Source: Asterella californica (taxonomy: Eukaryota > Streptophyta > Marchantiopsida > Marchantiales > Aytoniaceae). Taken from it: DNA of 64,000 nt. The stretch's first letter is position 1. Each line of letters begins with the position of its first letter. Both the position numbers and the translations under genes were made by a program. The DNA is taken from assembly GCA_036924285.1 (NCBI GenBank), contig JAYKYS010000001.1, positions 32,549,501-32,613,500 on the forward strand, given 5' to 3'. This document shows, in pieces, positions 46,816-55,839 of the stretch. The notes beneath the pieces are model-generated. The model saw only the letters and a list, made by a program, of their open reading frames with translations. It was not told the DNA's origin and did not search any database.

Positions 46816-48110
46816 CAATTCGGCTGGACGTTCTATGGTGGGGTCAAAACGAACCTCTTGCTTAATCTGTAGTGGCATGTCTTGGTTGATGACACTTGTT
46901 GCAAAGTAGTACATATCCCATTTGCTTCTTAGGATGTGAGCAGTTTGGTGACCTATATTCTGTACTACCACAGTTAAAGCAAGATCCATGTGTTGGGGGT
47001 CTATTCACAACTGCCGGACTCATTAGTCATTTCTGTGAAACATTCAAAGCTCATCTCTCAGTGCAAACCTCTGAATTTGTATCGGAGGGATTGGAGTAGT
47101 TGTCAGTGGTTGAAAATGTACTTGTAGTTGAGATGGCATAGTGGATTGGACTGCGTAGACTTCATGTGGAGTTTCCACAAAGAATGAACTATACTACGAT
47201 TCAAATGCAAGCGCATAGTCTAGTGCTTGCGCTGAATATGTTCTTTGTGGATTGGTACATTCTGTGTTGGCATATCCTGGGTTTCCACAACTCGTACATC
47301 ACAAGTTTGGTTGGGACGAAGAAGATGACTTCCTCCTCTCAAGTGATCGTACCATCTGTACTTTTAGATCAGCAAAGCCTTTGATCATCTCCTCCATGAG
47401 TTGAGAGTTTTCCTCTTTCGACTTCGTATTCTTCTTTTTTGAACTTTTCTGGGCTTTGGACGAAGAACTTCGTCTTGCTCTTTGTTGTTTTTCAGTCGAA
47501 GAAGATGAACTTGATGAAGAAGATTCTTCGACTTCAGCCGAAGACGACTCTTCGTCTGAAGACACTTCGGAGGAAGAAGGTTTCCTTCGACTCTTCCTCT
47601 ATCTCTTTCATCGACTTGATTTCTCTTCTTTCTTTTCCTTCTTGTCTTTCTTCCCCTTCTTCTTATCCTTCATCCACCTCCTTTACTTCTAAGGGTGGAT
47701 GCTTCGAATGCTTCTGCTGAAGGAATGACTTATTCGATGACATCTATCTTTTCATGACGACATCAAATCTCCATCTCTATGGGTAAGCCTATGACTAGCC
47801 ATTCTGTAGCTTGGTCCATGGAATATGGATTGGCTGCACCCACCCTTGGGATCCTATCCAGCATATTGTAAAATCTCTTTATATAATCATTCAGACTTTC
47901 TTTCTTCCCTCTTACAAGTCGAGTCAGCTTTCTCAACACTTGGTGATTGTAACTGATTTCTCGGAATCGCTCCAAGAACTTTGTCTTCAGCTTGTCCCAA
48001 ATATCGATGTCTCTTGGTACTCTGGTAGCATGGTTGTACCAGCTGCGTGCCCCTCTTCTGATCTGAACATCTGATCAGCCATCTGATCAGAACTAGTCAT
48101 AGCCATGCAC
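46816..48110 (-). pseudogene. Element R gag remnant
   Basis: On the minus strand the order is a gag capsid-type segment (DIDIWDKLKTKFLERFREI, KKESLNDYIKRFYNMLDRIP) near 48040-47830, a Ser/Glu-rich stretch near 47560-47480, then zinc knuckles CFNCGSTEYRSPNC (His changed to Tyr) and CNKCHQPRH near 46985-46890. Stops break the frame. It ends at the inversion breakpoint. The strand and position suit the missing gag of element R, but no direct join is left to prove it. Confidence 0.65.
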
Positions 48111-48289
48111 TACCAATACACTTAGACAATTTCCAAGAAACAAATTCTTTATTTCCACGAAATACGAGTCAAAACTACAATGTCCATCGGTCTAAATCGT
48201 CTCAATTTGCTACTCGTGTGGTTTGTCGTTCCTTCACTCTTTGTTGGAAGGAGATGTCCTCATCTTACTAATGTTGTTTTTGTCCTTGT

Positions 48290-49310
48290 CGTCATTTGAA
48301 GAGATCTAATACTTCATTTGCAAGTTCAAGATCTTTCTCTGGCACCCAAGTTGCTTCCTTCAAATGGTATCCACGTCATTTGACCAAGTACACTATTCGG
48401 TTGGATTTGTGCCGTGATCATAAAATGGTCTTCATTTCATGTTCTACTTCGCCTTGCACGACATCAGGTTGAGGCTTGAGAACTTATTTACGTTCTGGTC
48501 GTAAATCATCCTTGAAGTATTTCTTAGTAAAGAAACATGAAAGGTCGGATGCAATTACCACTCGAGAAGAAGATCTAACGTATGGACATCTTCGTGCGGA
48601 TTCTTGACAATGACAAAAGGTCCCGCAAACTTCGTTGAGAATTTTGTTGATATTCTCTCTGGAAGGGTGAAGTTCTTCGTAGTTAACCATATTTTTTCGC
48701 CCACTTGAAACTTCACTTGCCGCCGATGCTTGTTTACATGCTTCGTGTAACGTTGTTGTGCTTCTTGAGGTTTTTTTTCACTTGTTCCTGGTGCCACTAC
48801 ACTTCTGCCTCCAACTCTTCAGCTGATGTTTACTGTGTTCTTGGTTGTGCCAATGTAGAACTCCTTGCAAACGTCAAGTCAAGAGGTCCTTCTGACTCAC
48901 GTCCGTAAGTCAACAAGAAAGGTGATTCGTCAGTTGCTGAAGAGTGGAGTTTTAGCAATACTCAGCAAGACTAAGCCACTCCGCCTAATCACTTTGGTCC
49001 GCGCTCACATAATTTCTCAAGTATTGATTCACAATCGAGTTAACTCGTTCCGTTATATCCATCAGTCTCGAGATGAAAAGCGGTACTAAATTTTAACTTA
49101 CTCCCCAACTTTTAGAACAAGTGTTTCTAAAAGACAATTGTGAACTTAGAGTCTGGTCTGAAATAATACTCCGAGGTAATCCATGTGAACGCCACCAAGT
49201 ATCTAAGAACAAGCGAGAAGTCGTGAACGCTGTTGCGATATCCAAGTGAAAATGAGTAAGTTGGAACAGTGCGATGGTCTTCTTATCACCAATAGTAAAC
49301 TCCCACAAAG
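48290..49310 (-). pseudogene. Chromodomain Ty3/gypsy (chromovirus) remnant
   Basis: On the minus strand, an integrase core trace with HGLPRSIISDQT lies near 49190, an integrase C-terminal part (YTKHVNKHRRQVKFQVGEKI) near 48730, and a chromodomain reading IVYLVK-stop-RGYHLKEATWVPEKDLELA at about 48405-48310. The stop, TGA at 48376-48378, replaces the core Trp of the VKWRGY motif. Neither LTRs nor RT are visible. It is an old fragment of a lineage separate from A, B and R. Confidence 0.75.
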
Positions 49311-50331
49311 GTGGAACAATAAATTGAAGCCAAAAAGCGTGGTGCGGTTGTGCCCTTAGGGTGCTTCGGATCTGGTCAATTGTGGAACTTTCCAGGATAT
49401 TTTCCTTTCATGTTGTTATGATCTTGTGACGTTTTATCTATCTCCACTAGTGCAGTAGCATGAAACTGAAACTCTCTTAGCAGAATCCGTCGCTAGTCCT
49501 TGTGCTGTCAATTTTCGACAGAAAGTGGAAATTTTCGTCAATCTAGAAAATCAGTCGGTTGATTCTCCAAAGCACAGCAGTTCTCGCTGAGGGCCGTGAA
49601 TCTGCTCTAACTCTTGTGGCTTCTCGAGAGCTTTGTCAAACTACAACGTCAGGAACCGACCCATAGTAACTTGGAGTTTGAGAAGTAACTACTGGAGGCT
49701 CTTTAGGAGGTAGAGAGGCTAATCGTTCCCTTACACCTCACTTAGAACCTAACACTACAGGGGGGACCTGACTGGAAAGCCACAAACAATTGCAGAGCCT
49801 ATCATGAGAGGCGTCAGAGGTACCACTTTCTCTTTCTTTCTGCACCACGTTTTTTAGGCAACGAGTTTCCATTGCTCTACAAAGAGCTTTAGCAGGCGCC
49901 GTTCACAAAAGAGCAACCGCAGTAGGTGATGCTTCTTCAGTGCACCATGTTTGCAGACATACAGACTTTCTGGTCTCCGACATTATAGGTGCGACAGGCG
50001 ATTTTAGGGCTACTGTTCTTCCCTTCGGGGTGGTTGTTGCTTGGCCCTTCGGGTCCTTCTTTCCCTTGTAAAGCTTGATGGGGTCTTCACATCCGTTTGC
50101 TATTCATTGGTAGCGTTATTCCTCCTTAAATTGCAGAAGGCCACGAAGAATTGTGGATTGTTTGTGACCTTCCTTCCAGTCAATCGCAGACTGTACCTTA
50201 TACAGAATGACCTAAACGTTCTGAATCGAAAGGCCACTGGAGGCAAGGCGTCTCGTAAGCAGGGCACTACAAAGTTGGAGGATCGAAGAGAGAGATTCTG
50301 GGGTTGAGGGTTTTACCTTGGCATCATCAGA
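49311..50331. other. Unassigned stretch upstream of the C45-like gene
   Basis: No gene or repeat copy is recognised. It presumably contains the promoter and 5' UTR of the plus-strand gene starting at 50332. Confidence 0.35.
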
Positions 50332-51459
50332 ATGGGAGCGACCTTCCGCGGAGCTACGATCCATCAAGGTGCAGAAAGCGTAAGAGGTGATCATGGCTCA
50401 ACGGGGATACCTGAAATTAGAATCGACGCATGTACTCCCTACGAAATGGGCGTCACAACTGGCAGACGCTTTGAAGCGATGATTCGGAGCAGGCTGGCTT
50501 GCGATCCTTATTTATTCTCCGCCTTGCTGCCTTTCGCCACGACAGAGCAGGGACAGCACCTCGTTCAGCTGCTCTCTGAAACCAACAGGAAACGGTATCC
50601 ACACTACTGGGACGAGTTGCGTGGTCTGGCTGATGGCAGCGGAGTCCCATTCCTCTCGATCATTCTCATAAATACTAGGAAAGAAATAGCACCTTTCCTT
50701 CCGAACGTCAGGGCTAGGGAAGATGTTGGAGCACCCGACCAGTGCTCAGATATTCTGCTTTGCCGCGATGAGCTTGCGGTGATGGTTCACAATGAAGATG
50801 GAGATGGGTCCTTAAGAAACCACGTATACTTTGTTCATGCCACTTTGGAAAGTGGAGTGACATTCTTTGCCTACACATGCGCAGGAGAGCTGCCAAGCTG
50901 CTGCTTTGGATTCAATAGTCACGGAGTGGCTTTCACTCTCGATTCGGTTCCACCTGCACCCGAGGAGGTGGAACCAGGAGGCATAGGCCGTAATTTCGTG
51001 TCACGAGATCTTCTTGAATCGACTGATATGAATGATGCATTGCAGAGAACCCAAGTGGCGAATTTTTCAGCCGGCCACAACTACAACATAATGGATGTGA
51101 ATTTGCGGTCAATTTTTACTGTAGAGACTGCTTCACGGGGAAGGTCATCGGTACGTGAAGTTCAGACAGATGCATTTTACCATGCCAACATGTATCAGCA
51201 TTTAAGTCATGTTAAACAGATTACTCATGAAAGTTCAGTGCATCGGCAAAAGCGAGCTGCAGAACTTCCCATGTCTACGATAATGGAAATGCTGACGGTT
51301 TTGGGTGATGACAGTAACCAGGAATTCCCAGTATACATGCAAGGTCCACAACTGTATACACTATGCACGGTGATATTCGATATGAATGAGAAGAGTTTGA
51401 CAGTCTTGACAGGAAATCCTTCATCTATGTCAGTGGTCCGGAGAATACCCATGGCATAA
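50332..51459 (+). CDS. Peptidase C45 / acyl-CoA:6-aminopenicillanate acyltransferase-like Ntn hydrolase
   Basis: This intact single-exon frame of 375 codons starts at the ATG at 50332. Family signs: TPYEMGVTTGRRF at about 35-47 (the G-x-x-x-G region near the N-terminus), DELRGLADGSGVPFLSIILIN at 94-114, DQCSD with Cys138 as the likely autocatalytic nucleophile that begins the beta chain, AVMVHNEDGD at 149-158 (conserved N-x-D), and GFNSHGVAFTLDSVP at 193-207. Family members cleave themselves before the Cys and act as amide hydrolases or acyltransferases (fungal penicillin acyltransferase, insect Tan beta-alanyl conjugate hydrolase). The natural substrate cannot be inferred here. There is no signal peptide, and the length is normal for the family. 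It sits alone between transposon debris and a palindrome-rich stretch. Confidence 0.85.
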   Translation: MGATFRGATIHQGAESVRGDHGSTGIPEIRIDACTPYEMGVTTGRRFEAMIRSRLACDPYLFSALLPFATTEQGQHLVQLLSETNRKRYPHYWDELRGLADGSGVPFLSIILINTRKEIAPFLPNVRAREDVGAPDQCSDILLCRDELAVMVHNEDGDGSLRNHVYFVHATLESGVTFFAYTCAGELPSCCFGFNSHGVAFTLDSVPPAPEEVEPGGIGRNFVSRDLLESTDMNDALQRTQVANFSAGHNYNIMDVNLRSIFTVETASRGRSSVREVQTDAFYHANMYQHLSHVKQITHESSVHRQKRAAELPMSTIMEMLTVLGDDSNQEFPVYMQGPQLYTLCTVIFDMNEKSLTVLTGNPSSMSVVRRIPMA

Positions 51460-52095
51460 TGAGAACCCTGAGGTCTATACTAAAGTCTTTCTTGAAGAAG
51501 CATTTCAAGTTGCGCTCGCAATGAGAGAGTTAGAACGGAGTGGCATACATCTAGAGCGCTTGTGTCTGCCTGAAGTGCAAGTACATTTGAGATCTAATGG
51601 CGGGGAGTTTAATGGGATTGTATCGAATATTCAGCTGGGGAGTGTCCAGTTTGACGTGGATGTATTGCTTGATGCGGCGTTGCGGTCAATGGACTGCTGC
51701 ACGGGGAGATGCTGGAATCGTAACTCATCCATAAATCTTATAGAGCTCAATGAGAAAGAATCTACAATGTGAGGAAGTGTAAATGCTACACTTAGCTGGC
51801 ATCGGCTACGGAAGAGTGAGCCGATGTGTGCTAAATGTCGTTAGCTGTAGGGATGTAGAGCCTGGAGCTAGCTTTGCTAGTTCTGCTTATACTTACAGTT
51901 TTGACTGTTCACAGTTTCCCAGTGGTAGGGGAAGGGAAGGACATTCCGACTATCTTCTGTCATAATGTGTACCTTTAGCTTGCCGTTGCTCGGGACCTTC
52001 AGCAGACAGTCGTGATGTGGTTTCCAGACTCTCGGTCTCTTTCTAAAGAAGGCGGAAGCTAATGGTTTACTTGCGTAAAGCTGCGGTCTGTGCAT
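51460..52095. other. Downstream of the C45-like gene; no firm gene
   Basis: A plus-strand frame in the +1 phase relative to the gene is open to 51772 (EVYTKVFLEEAF..., then MRELERSGIHLERL at 51521). It has no recognised domain and no clear splice link, so it is not called. The rest appears non-coding. Confidence 0.3.
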
Positions 52096-52125
52096 CTCCT
52101 CACCTGTCAAATGACAGGTGAGGAG
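52096..52125. repeat. 30-bp near-perfect palindrome
   Basis: CTCCTCACCTGTCA (52096-52109) and its exact reverse complement (52112-52125) surround two A residues. It could extrude as a cruciform or be a dyad protein site containing CACCTG/CAGGTG E-box cores. Confidence 0.8.
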
Positions 52126-52752
52126 AAGCACCAAGCGCCCCCCAAATTCGGGCTTCAAATTACGAGCGACGAACCCAGAAAGACGTAAGCCGACGTGACC
52201 CAGACGAAAGACACTCGATATGGGCTCGCCTTGGTGCATATGAGTCTGCTGTAGAATGCTTGTGAGAGGCAGGTTCGCTGTACTTCAGCATATCTTCCAC
52301 GAATGCCTCCGCTTTGTCTTGAGAATGATTCGTGGTATTCAGTGGATTCAGCCGACTGTAAGAACGCAGTGAATACTAAAGTGCCAATCACGTAGAAGCG
52401 GATCCGTACGGTTGAATACCTCGAGCTTAGGCAAGGAAGCCACGGAAGTTCACGCAATGTGATACGTCCGACTTCTCAGTATGTGGCTACGAGCAGAATT
52501 AAGGTATTCTTGCAGATTCAGAATCTTCTCGATCATTTTAGATTCTTCAGGGGGCTGATTCTCGAAGATTCCTCTTAGTTGATTCAAGTTTTTAAAGGTA
52601 TGTTACTGAAGCAACTTGAAGTTGTCATTGATACTTCAATGCTCGCTTGAATTCGAAGTACTACATTTGATAAGAGAAGTATGAAGTATTAACAACGACA
52701 ACACATTGATTTAATCTAGACATGAACTTATTACCTAACCTTTTCTGACGAA
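52126..52752. other. Intergenic stretch without recognised genes
   Basis: Two overlapping minus-strand frames near 51877-52457 lack any family resemblance. A motif TACCTAACC...GGGGTTAAGTAA near 52732-52765 resembles an imperfect version of the hairpin at 53139. Confidence 0.3.
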
Positions 52753-52862
52753 GGGGTTAAGTAATTAAACTTGTTGCCCCCTTTCCATTTGTGGAAGAGG
52801 TGAATTAGGGGTTAAGTAATTAAACTTGTTTGCCCCTTTTCCATTTGTGAAAGAGGTGAATA
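52753..52862 (+). repeat. Tandem 55-bp repeat, two copies
   Basis: GGGGTTAAGTAATTAAACTTG... begins at 52753 and again at 52808. Both copies end with ...GAAGAGGTGAATwA and differ by a few bases. The ending GTGGAAGAGGTGAATAA recurs near 53236-53252. Confidence 0.8.
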
Positions 52863-52916
52863 AAATATGCATGCTAGATTAACTCCGGTAACTATTGTTC
52901 GCTTAATGATATCAAG

Positions 52917-52997
52917 AATATATATAAATATTAAATAAAAAAAATATACTAACTAGATATAAAAAATTAAAAAATTAAAAATTTTATAAATAATATC
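52917..52997. other. AT-rich tract
   Basis: About 80 bp is almost entirely A and T with runs such as AAATAAAAAAAATATA and TTAAAAATTTTATAAA. It stands out from its GC-balanced neighbours and could be spacer DNA, a MAR-like element or organelle-derived sequence. Confidence 0.6.
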
Positions 52998-53138
52998 TGT
53001 TACCTATTCCAGGAAACACGGGAAGAGTAGGAGATAACCCATAAATATAGCCCTCAGTGTCGCGCTTCAGAGTTACAAGTCCGGGAGTCCACAGTCGTTA
53101 ATACGTTATATTGTTAATACGTTAATATAACGTGATGT

Positions 53139-53186
53139 TAATTTAATACTTAACCCTTCCTGCCGGAAGGGTTAGGTATTAAATTA
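53139..53186. repeat. 22-bp-arm hairpin
   Basis: Arms 53139-53160 and 53165-53186 are complementary at 21 of 22 positions (the other is a possible G-U) around a 4-nt loop TGCC. The core reads CTTAACCCTTCC/GGAAGGGTTAGG. Confidence 0.85.
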
Positions 53187-53265
53187 ACCACCTGTATATT
53201 TTGCCAGGAAGTGAATATGCAGGTGCTCTGAATTTGTGGAAGAGGTGAATAAGCAAGCTAAATAA

Positions 53266-53360
53266 ACAGCTTATAGCACCGTCTCGTCCTCATGCTTTAG
53301 GTTGGCATGAGTACGAGACGAGACTCATGATTAAGTTGACGAGACGGTGCTATAAGCTGT
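53266..53360. repeat. 95-bp foldback element with two competing hairpins
   Basis: The outer arms 53266-53288 and 53338-53360 are perfect 23-bp complements. Within it, CGTCTCGTCCTCATGC (53280-53295) can instead pair with GCATGAGTACGAGACG (53305-53320), 16 bp with one mismatch. The CGTCTCGT block is shared, so the two folds exclude each other. No flanking target duplication is obvious. Confidence 0.8.
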
Positions 53361-53404
53361 TGTACGTCAGCCGCGCCTCTGTATGACTGCGATAGAAAAT
53401 AAGC

Positions 53405-55220
53405 TCACCGTCTTCTCCTACCTGCACCCTTTCCCTTCTTTCCCTTCTTTCCCGTTTTGCCCTTTCCATCACCAAAAACTCTATCTAGCGAACGATCACC
53501 ACCTCGTCTCTTAGTCTCCACTGGCGCTTTAACTAAAGGCGTCACGTACAGAACACATCTTTTAAATCTCCCTTCTGAGGCCATCAAACCCTTGTCCTCT
53601 GCACATTCTTTGTGCGGAATCCTTCTCCTGCTTTTGTTCGGCAGCAAACCTGCCAGCAGTCCCTGCAGTTCCGACACTTACCTCGTCAAACTCACCGACC
53701 GTAGAAAACACCCAAGAAAGGAGCCTAGGTTCGCCAGTGAGATATCCGTATGATGTCAATAGCTGATCTGCTGATGATCTGCAGAGGCCCTCGCCGCCTA
53801 AACAACCCATAAGAACAGAGAAGAAGATTTTACTCGAAGATCCTCCGACAAGTCTCTATGCTCTTATCGCATGCGAGAAATAGATAATAGTCTACTACGG
53901 ATAACGAAATAAACAAGGAAATACCTCCACTTTAGCAGATTCAGCTTCCTCTCGTTTCCGCTTGACGTTCAACCCCATGGAAACAGGCGTCCTCCAGCCC
54001 TTTCTAGGCTGATAGAAAAAAATAACACATCAGCACTTCGCCTAGGTGGTAAGTGTAACTTCTCTAGTACCTACGTTGAAACCTCAATGCTGGCCTCACA
54101 TCCTTCCGCAGACGATGTTTTGTGAGCTGTTGCTGTGACTTAAAATACAACCAAATACTTGCAGGTAGCTGTTCTGATGGGAAAATAGGCCGAACACTGT
54201 TTCAGCGCTTGTCGAATTCTTCAAACTCGTTCTCACTAATTACAAAGGTACACAACAGAGAAGCTTGTCTTCCCAGTTTACTTAGCTAAAGGGGCATACA
54301 GGTAAACAAAGTAAAACACAAGTCCAGCGAAGCAAAATCCTGAAATCTACAAAGCTACAGATAAATGTCCTGCAAAGAAACATGGTGGTGAAAGCATACA
54401 CTACCGTGGCACCAAGGGCTTCAGCTTTCTTCTGCACCAAGTCCGTGCGCTCTTTCCAGCCCAGCTGTGAGGTTCCTAAAATGGGGATAAAGCCCATGAG
54501 AGCTCATCATTCTGAACACTGGCTGGAATCATACTGCTACGGGTAACTAAAGCACATTACAGGATTCAATAGCACACTAACAAGAATGAAACTCGAATTC
54601 TCTCCGTTCGTTGTCATCATCAGTACCCAGGTCTCCTTTTATGGGTCTCTTTGGTTTCCTGCCGGTCATGTTGACCAAACGATCTCCAAAAGTCCCATTG
54701 AAAACTGGAGCAGACATGTTTCCGCCAGGACCCCCTACACCAAGGCCGATGACCATATCTCTTCGAGGTTTGTTAGAGTTGTTAAAATGTGTCCGCCATG
54801 CAAAACTTAGCGTCCCACATCTGCACACGGGAAGCGCATGTTAAGTAAGACATGACAAGAACTACACACGATACCAAATGACGCGATCTTAACTGCACGG
54901 TAAAACATGTAACATTCCCCAAGAAAGTACTTCACGAGCCTATGGTTCGCACACTCATGTGGCCCACAGTCAAGATAGCTTCGGCAAATCAATTTCTAAT
55001 CCCATGCCACTGCACGTAGTTCTAATTTGTTCTCTTCAGAGGCAACCGCTCAATTCGACAAACTTACCACAACTAATGCACAGCCTATGTAGCAAAGGAT
55101 AGCTACTGAGCACATACCTTGGTTCAGAGCAGATCCAGTCCCCTTCTCTTTGGGGTCACGTTTGGATGATTTCGCCCGAAGCTCTCTCCTCCAGCAGGAA
55201 ACTCGTCCACGACCCGCCAT
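53405..55220 (-). CDS. Five-exon gene for a small basic protein of unknown function
   Basis: Proposed minus-strand exons are 55118-55220, 54627-54758, 54405-54475, 53925-54008 and 53405-53662, totalling 648 nt (215 aa plus stop). All four introns (359, 151, 396 and 262 nt) start GT and end AG, and phases match at every junction. The order is MAGRGRVSCWRREL..., then GLGVGGPGGNMSAPVFNG and GRKPKRPIKGDL, GTSQLGWKERTDLVQKKAEAL, PRKGWRTPVSMGLNVKRKRE, then LLAGLLPNKSRRRIPHKECA with a Lys/Arg/Gly-rich tail ending GAGRRRR. I do not recognise the family. The strong basic charge suggests nuclear or nucleolar work, possibly RNA binding, which is inference. The first intron's acceptor (CGAAGAG) is the weakest point. 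The start region lies about 390 bp from the LINE insertion. Confidence 0.6.
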
Positions 55221-55592
55221 AAACCCCTCCGAAACCCCGTCCGAAAGGAAGTAAACCCTGTTCCCAACTGAGGCGGGACACGAGCGGGACCGAAGCGATC
55301 AAAATCCCTGCCGCGGCCCCTACCCCCACTGTCGTCGTCCTGTCGGTGGGATGTCTCTGTCCCTGCATAGTCGGCGCCATAAGAGCTCCAGCGCCTGTCA
55401 CCAAACCAGAAATTGGTGCCTGCCCGAGCGAAATCTGTATCTTGCTCCACTTGTACTCATAACCTGGAACCATTACGGGACAGAGCAGGGAAACTGACCA
55501 GCCGGGCAACGGAGTCTAAGGCTTGACCATGGATAACTCATTCAAAGCTTCACAATGTGTAACTTTACCCGTACAGCAGGGCTTCGTGCTTA
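55221..55592. other. 5' flank of the five-exon gene
   Basis: The frame of exon 1 stays open for some distance upstream of the chosen ATG, so an earlier start is possible. Two other minus-strand frames, one Gly/Arg-rich, overlap here; both end before the exon 1 donor and so are not used. Confidence 0.35.
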
Positions 55593-55606
55593 GACTCGCT
55601 GAAGTC
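55593..55606 (+). repeat. LINE target site duplication, left copy
   Basis: GACTCGCTGAAGTC is repeated exactly at 63396-63409, directly after the poly(A) tail. A preceding A at 55592 may belong to it. Confidence 0.92.
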
Positions 55607-55839
55607 ATACCCCAGTTACAAGATCGATGCGGAGAGCGATGGGGAGAGGGCGGAGCGGGGAGAGGGCGGAGCGGGACGACAAGGGGGGAGGGTAGTATCG
55701 TGAAGGTCAGCAGCGAGAATTAGCCAATTAGGCAGGAGGGAAAGTAGATTAAGGAATGTGGGGAGCCCGTACTCAGCGAAAAGCTTAATTAGAGAAAGCG
55801 GCCGAAGATTAGGGTTGAGTAATTAGGGAGAGCGACAAG
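55607..55839 (+). promoter_or_regulatory. LINE 5' UTR with a 16-bp tandem repeat
   Basis: GGGGAGAGGGCGGAGC occurs twice in tandem (55641-55656, 55657-55672), followed by further G runs (GGGGGGAGGG near 55683). L1 elements carry an internal promoter in this interval. The G-rich strand could form a quadruplex. Confidence 0.6.

Noticed and set aside
47299..47692. Ser/Glu-rich frames on both strands
   Set aside because: The minus-strand Ser-rich run belongs to the R gag remnant, and the plus-strand frames are its shadows.
51521..51772. 84-codon plus-strand frame after the C45-like gene
   Set aside because: Open for some length and not obviously random, but no family resemblance, and I could find no splice pair linking it to the gene.
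55124..55509. Gly/Arg-rich 108-codon and 117-codon minus-strand frames
   Set aside because: Both end before the predicted splice donor at 55117; the third frame with MAGRGR joins in phase with four later exons and is preferred.
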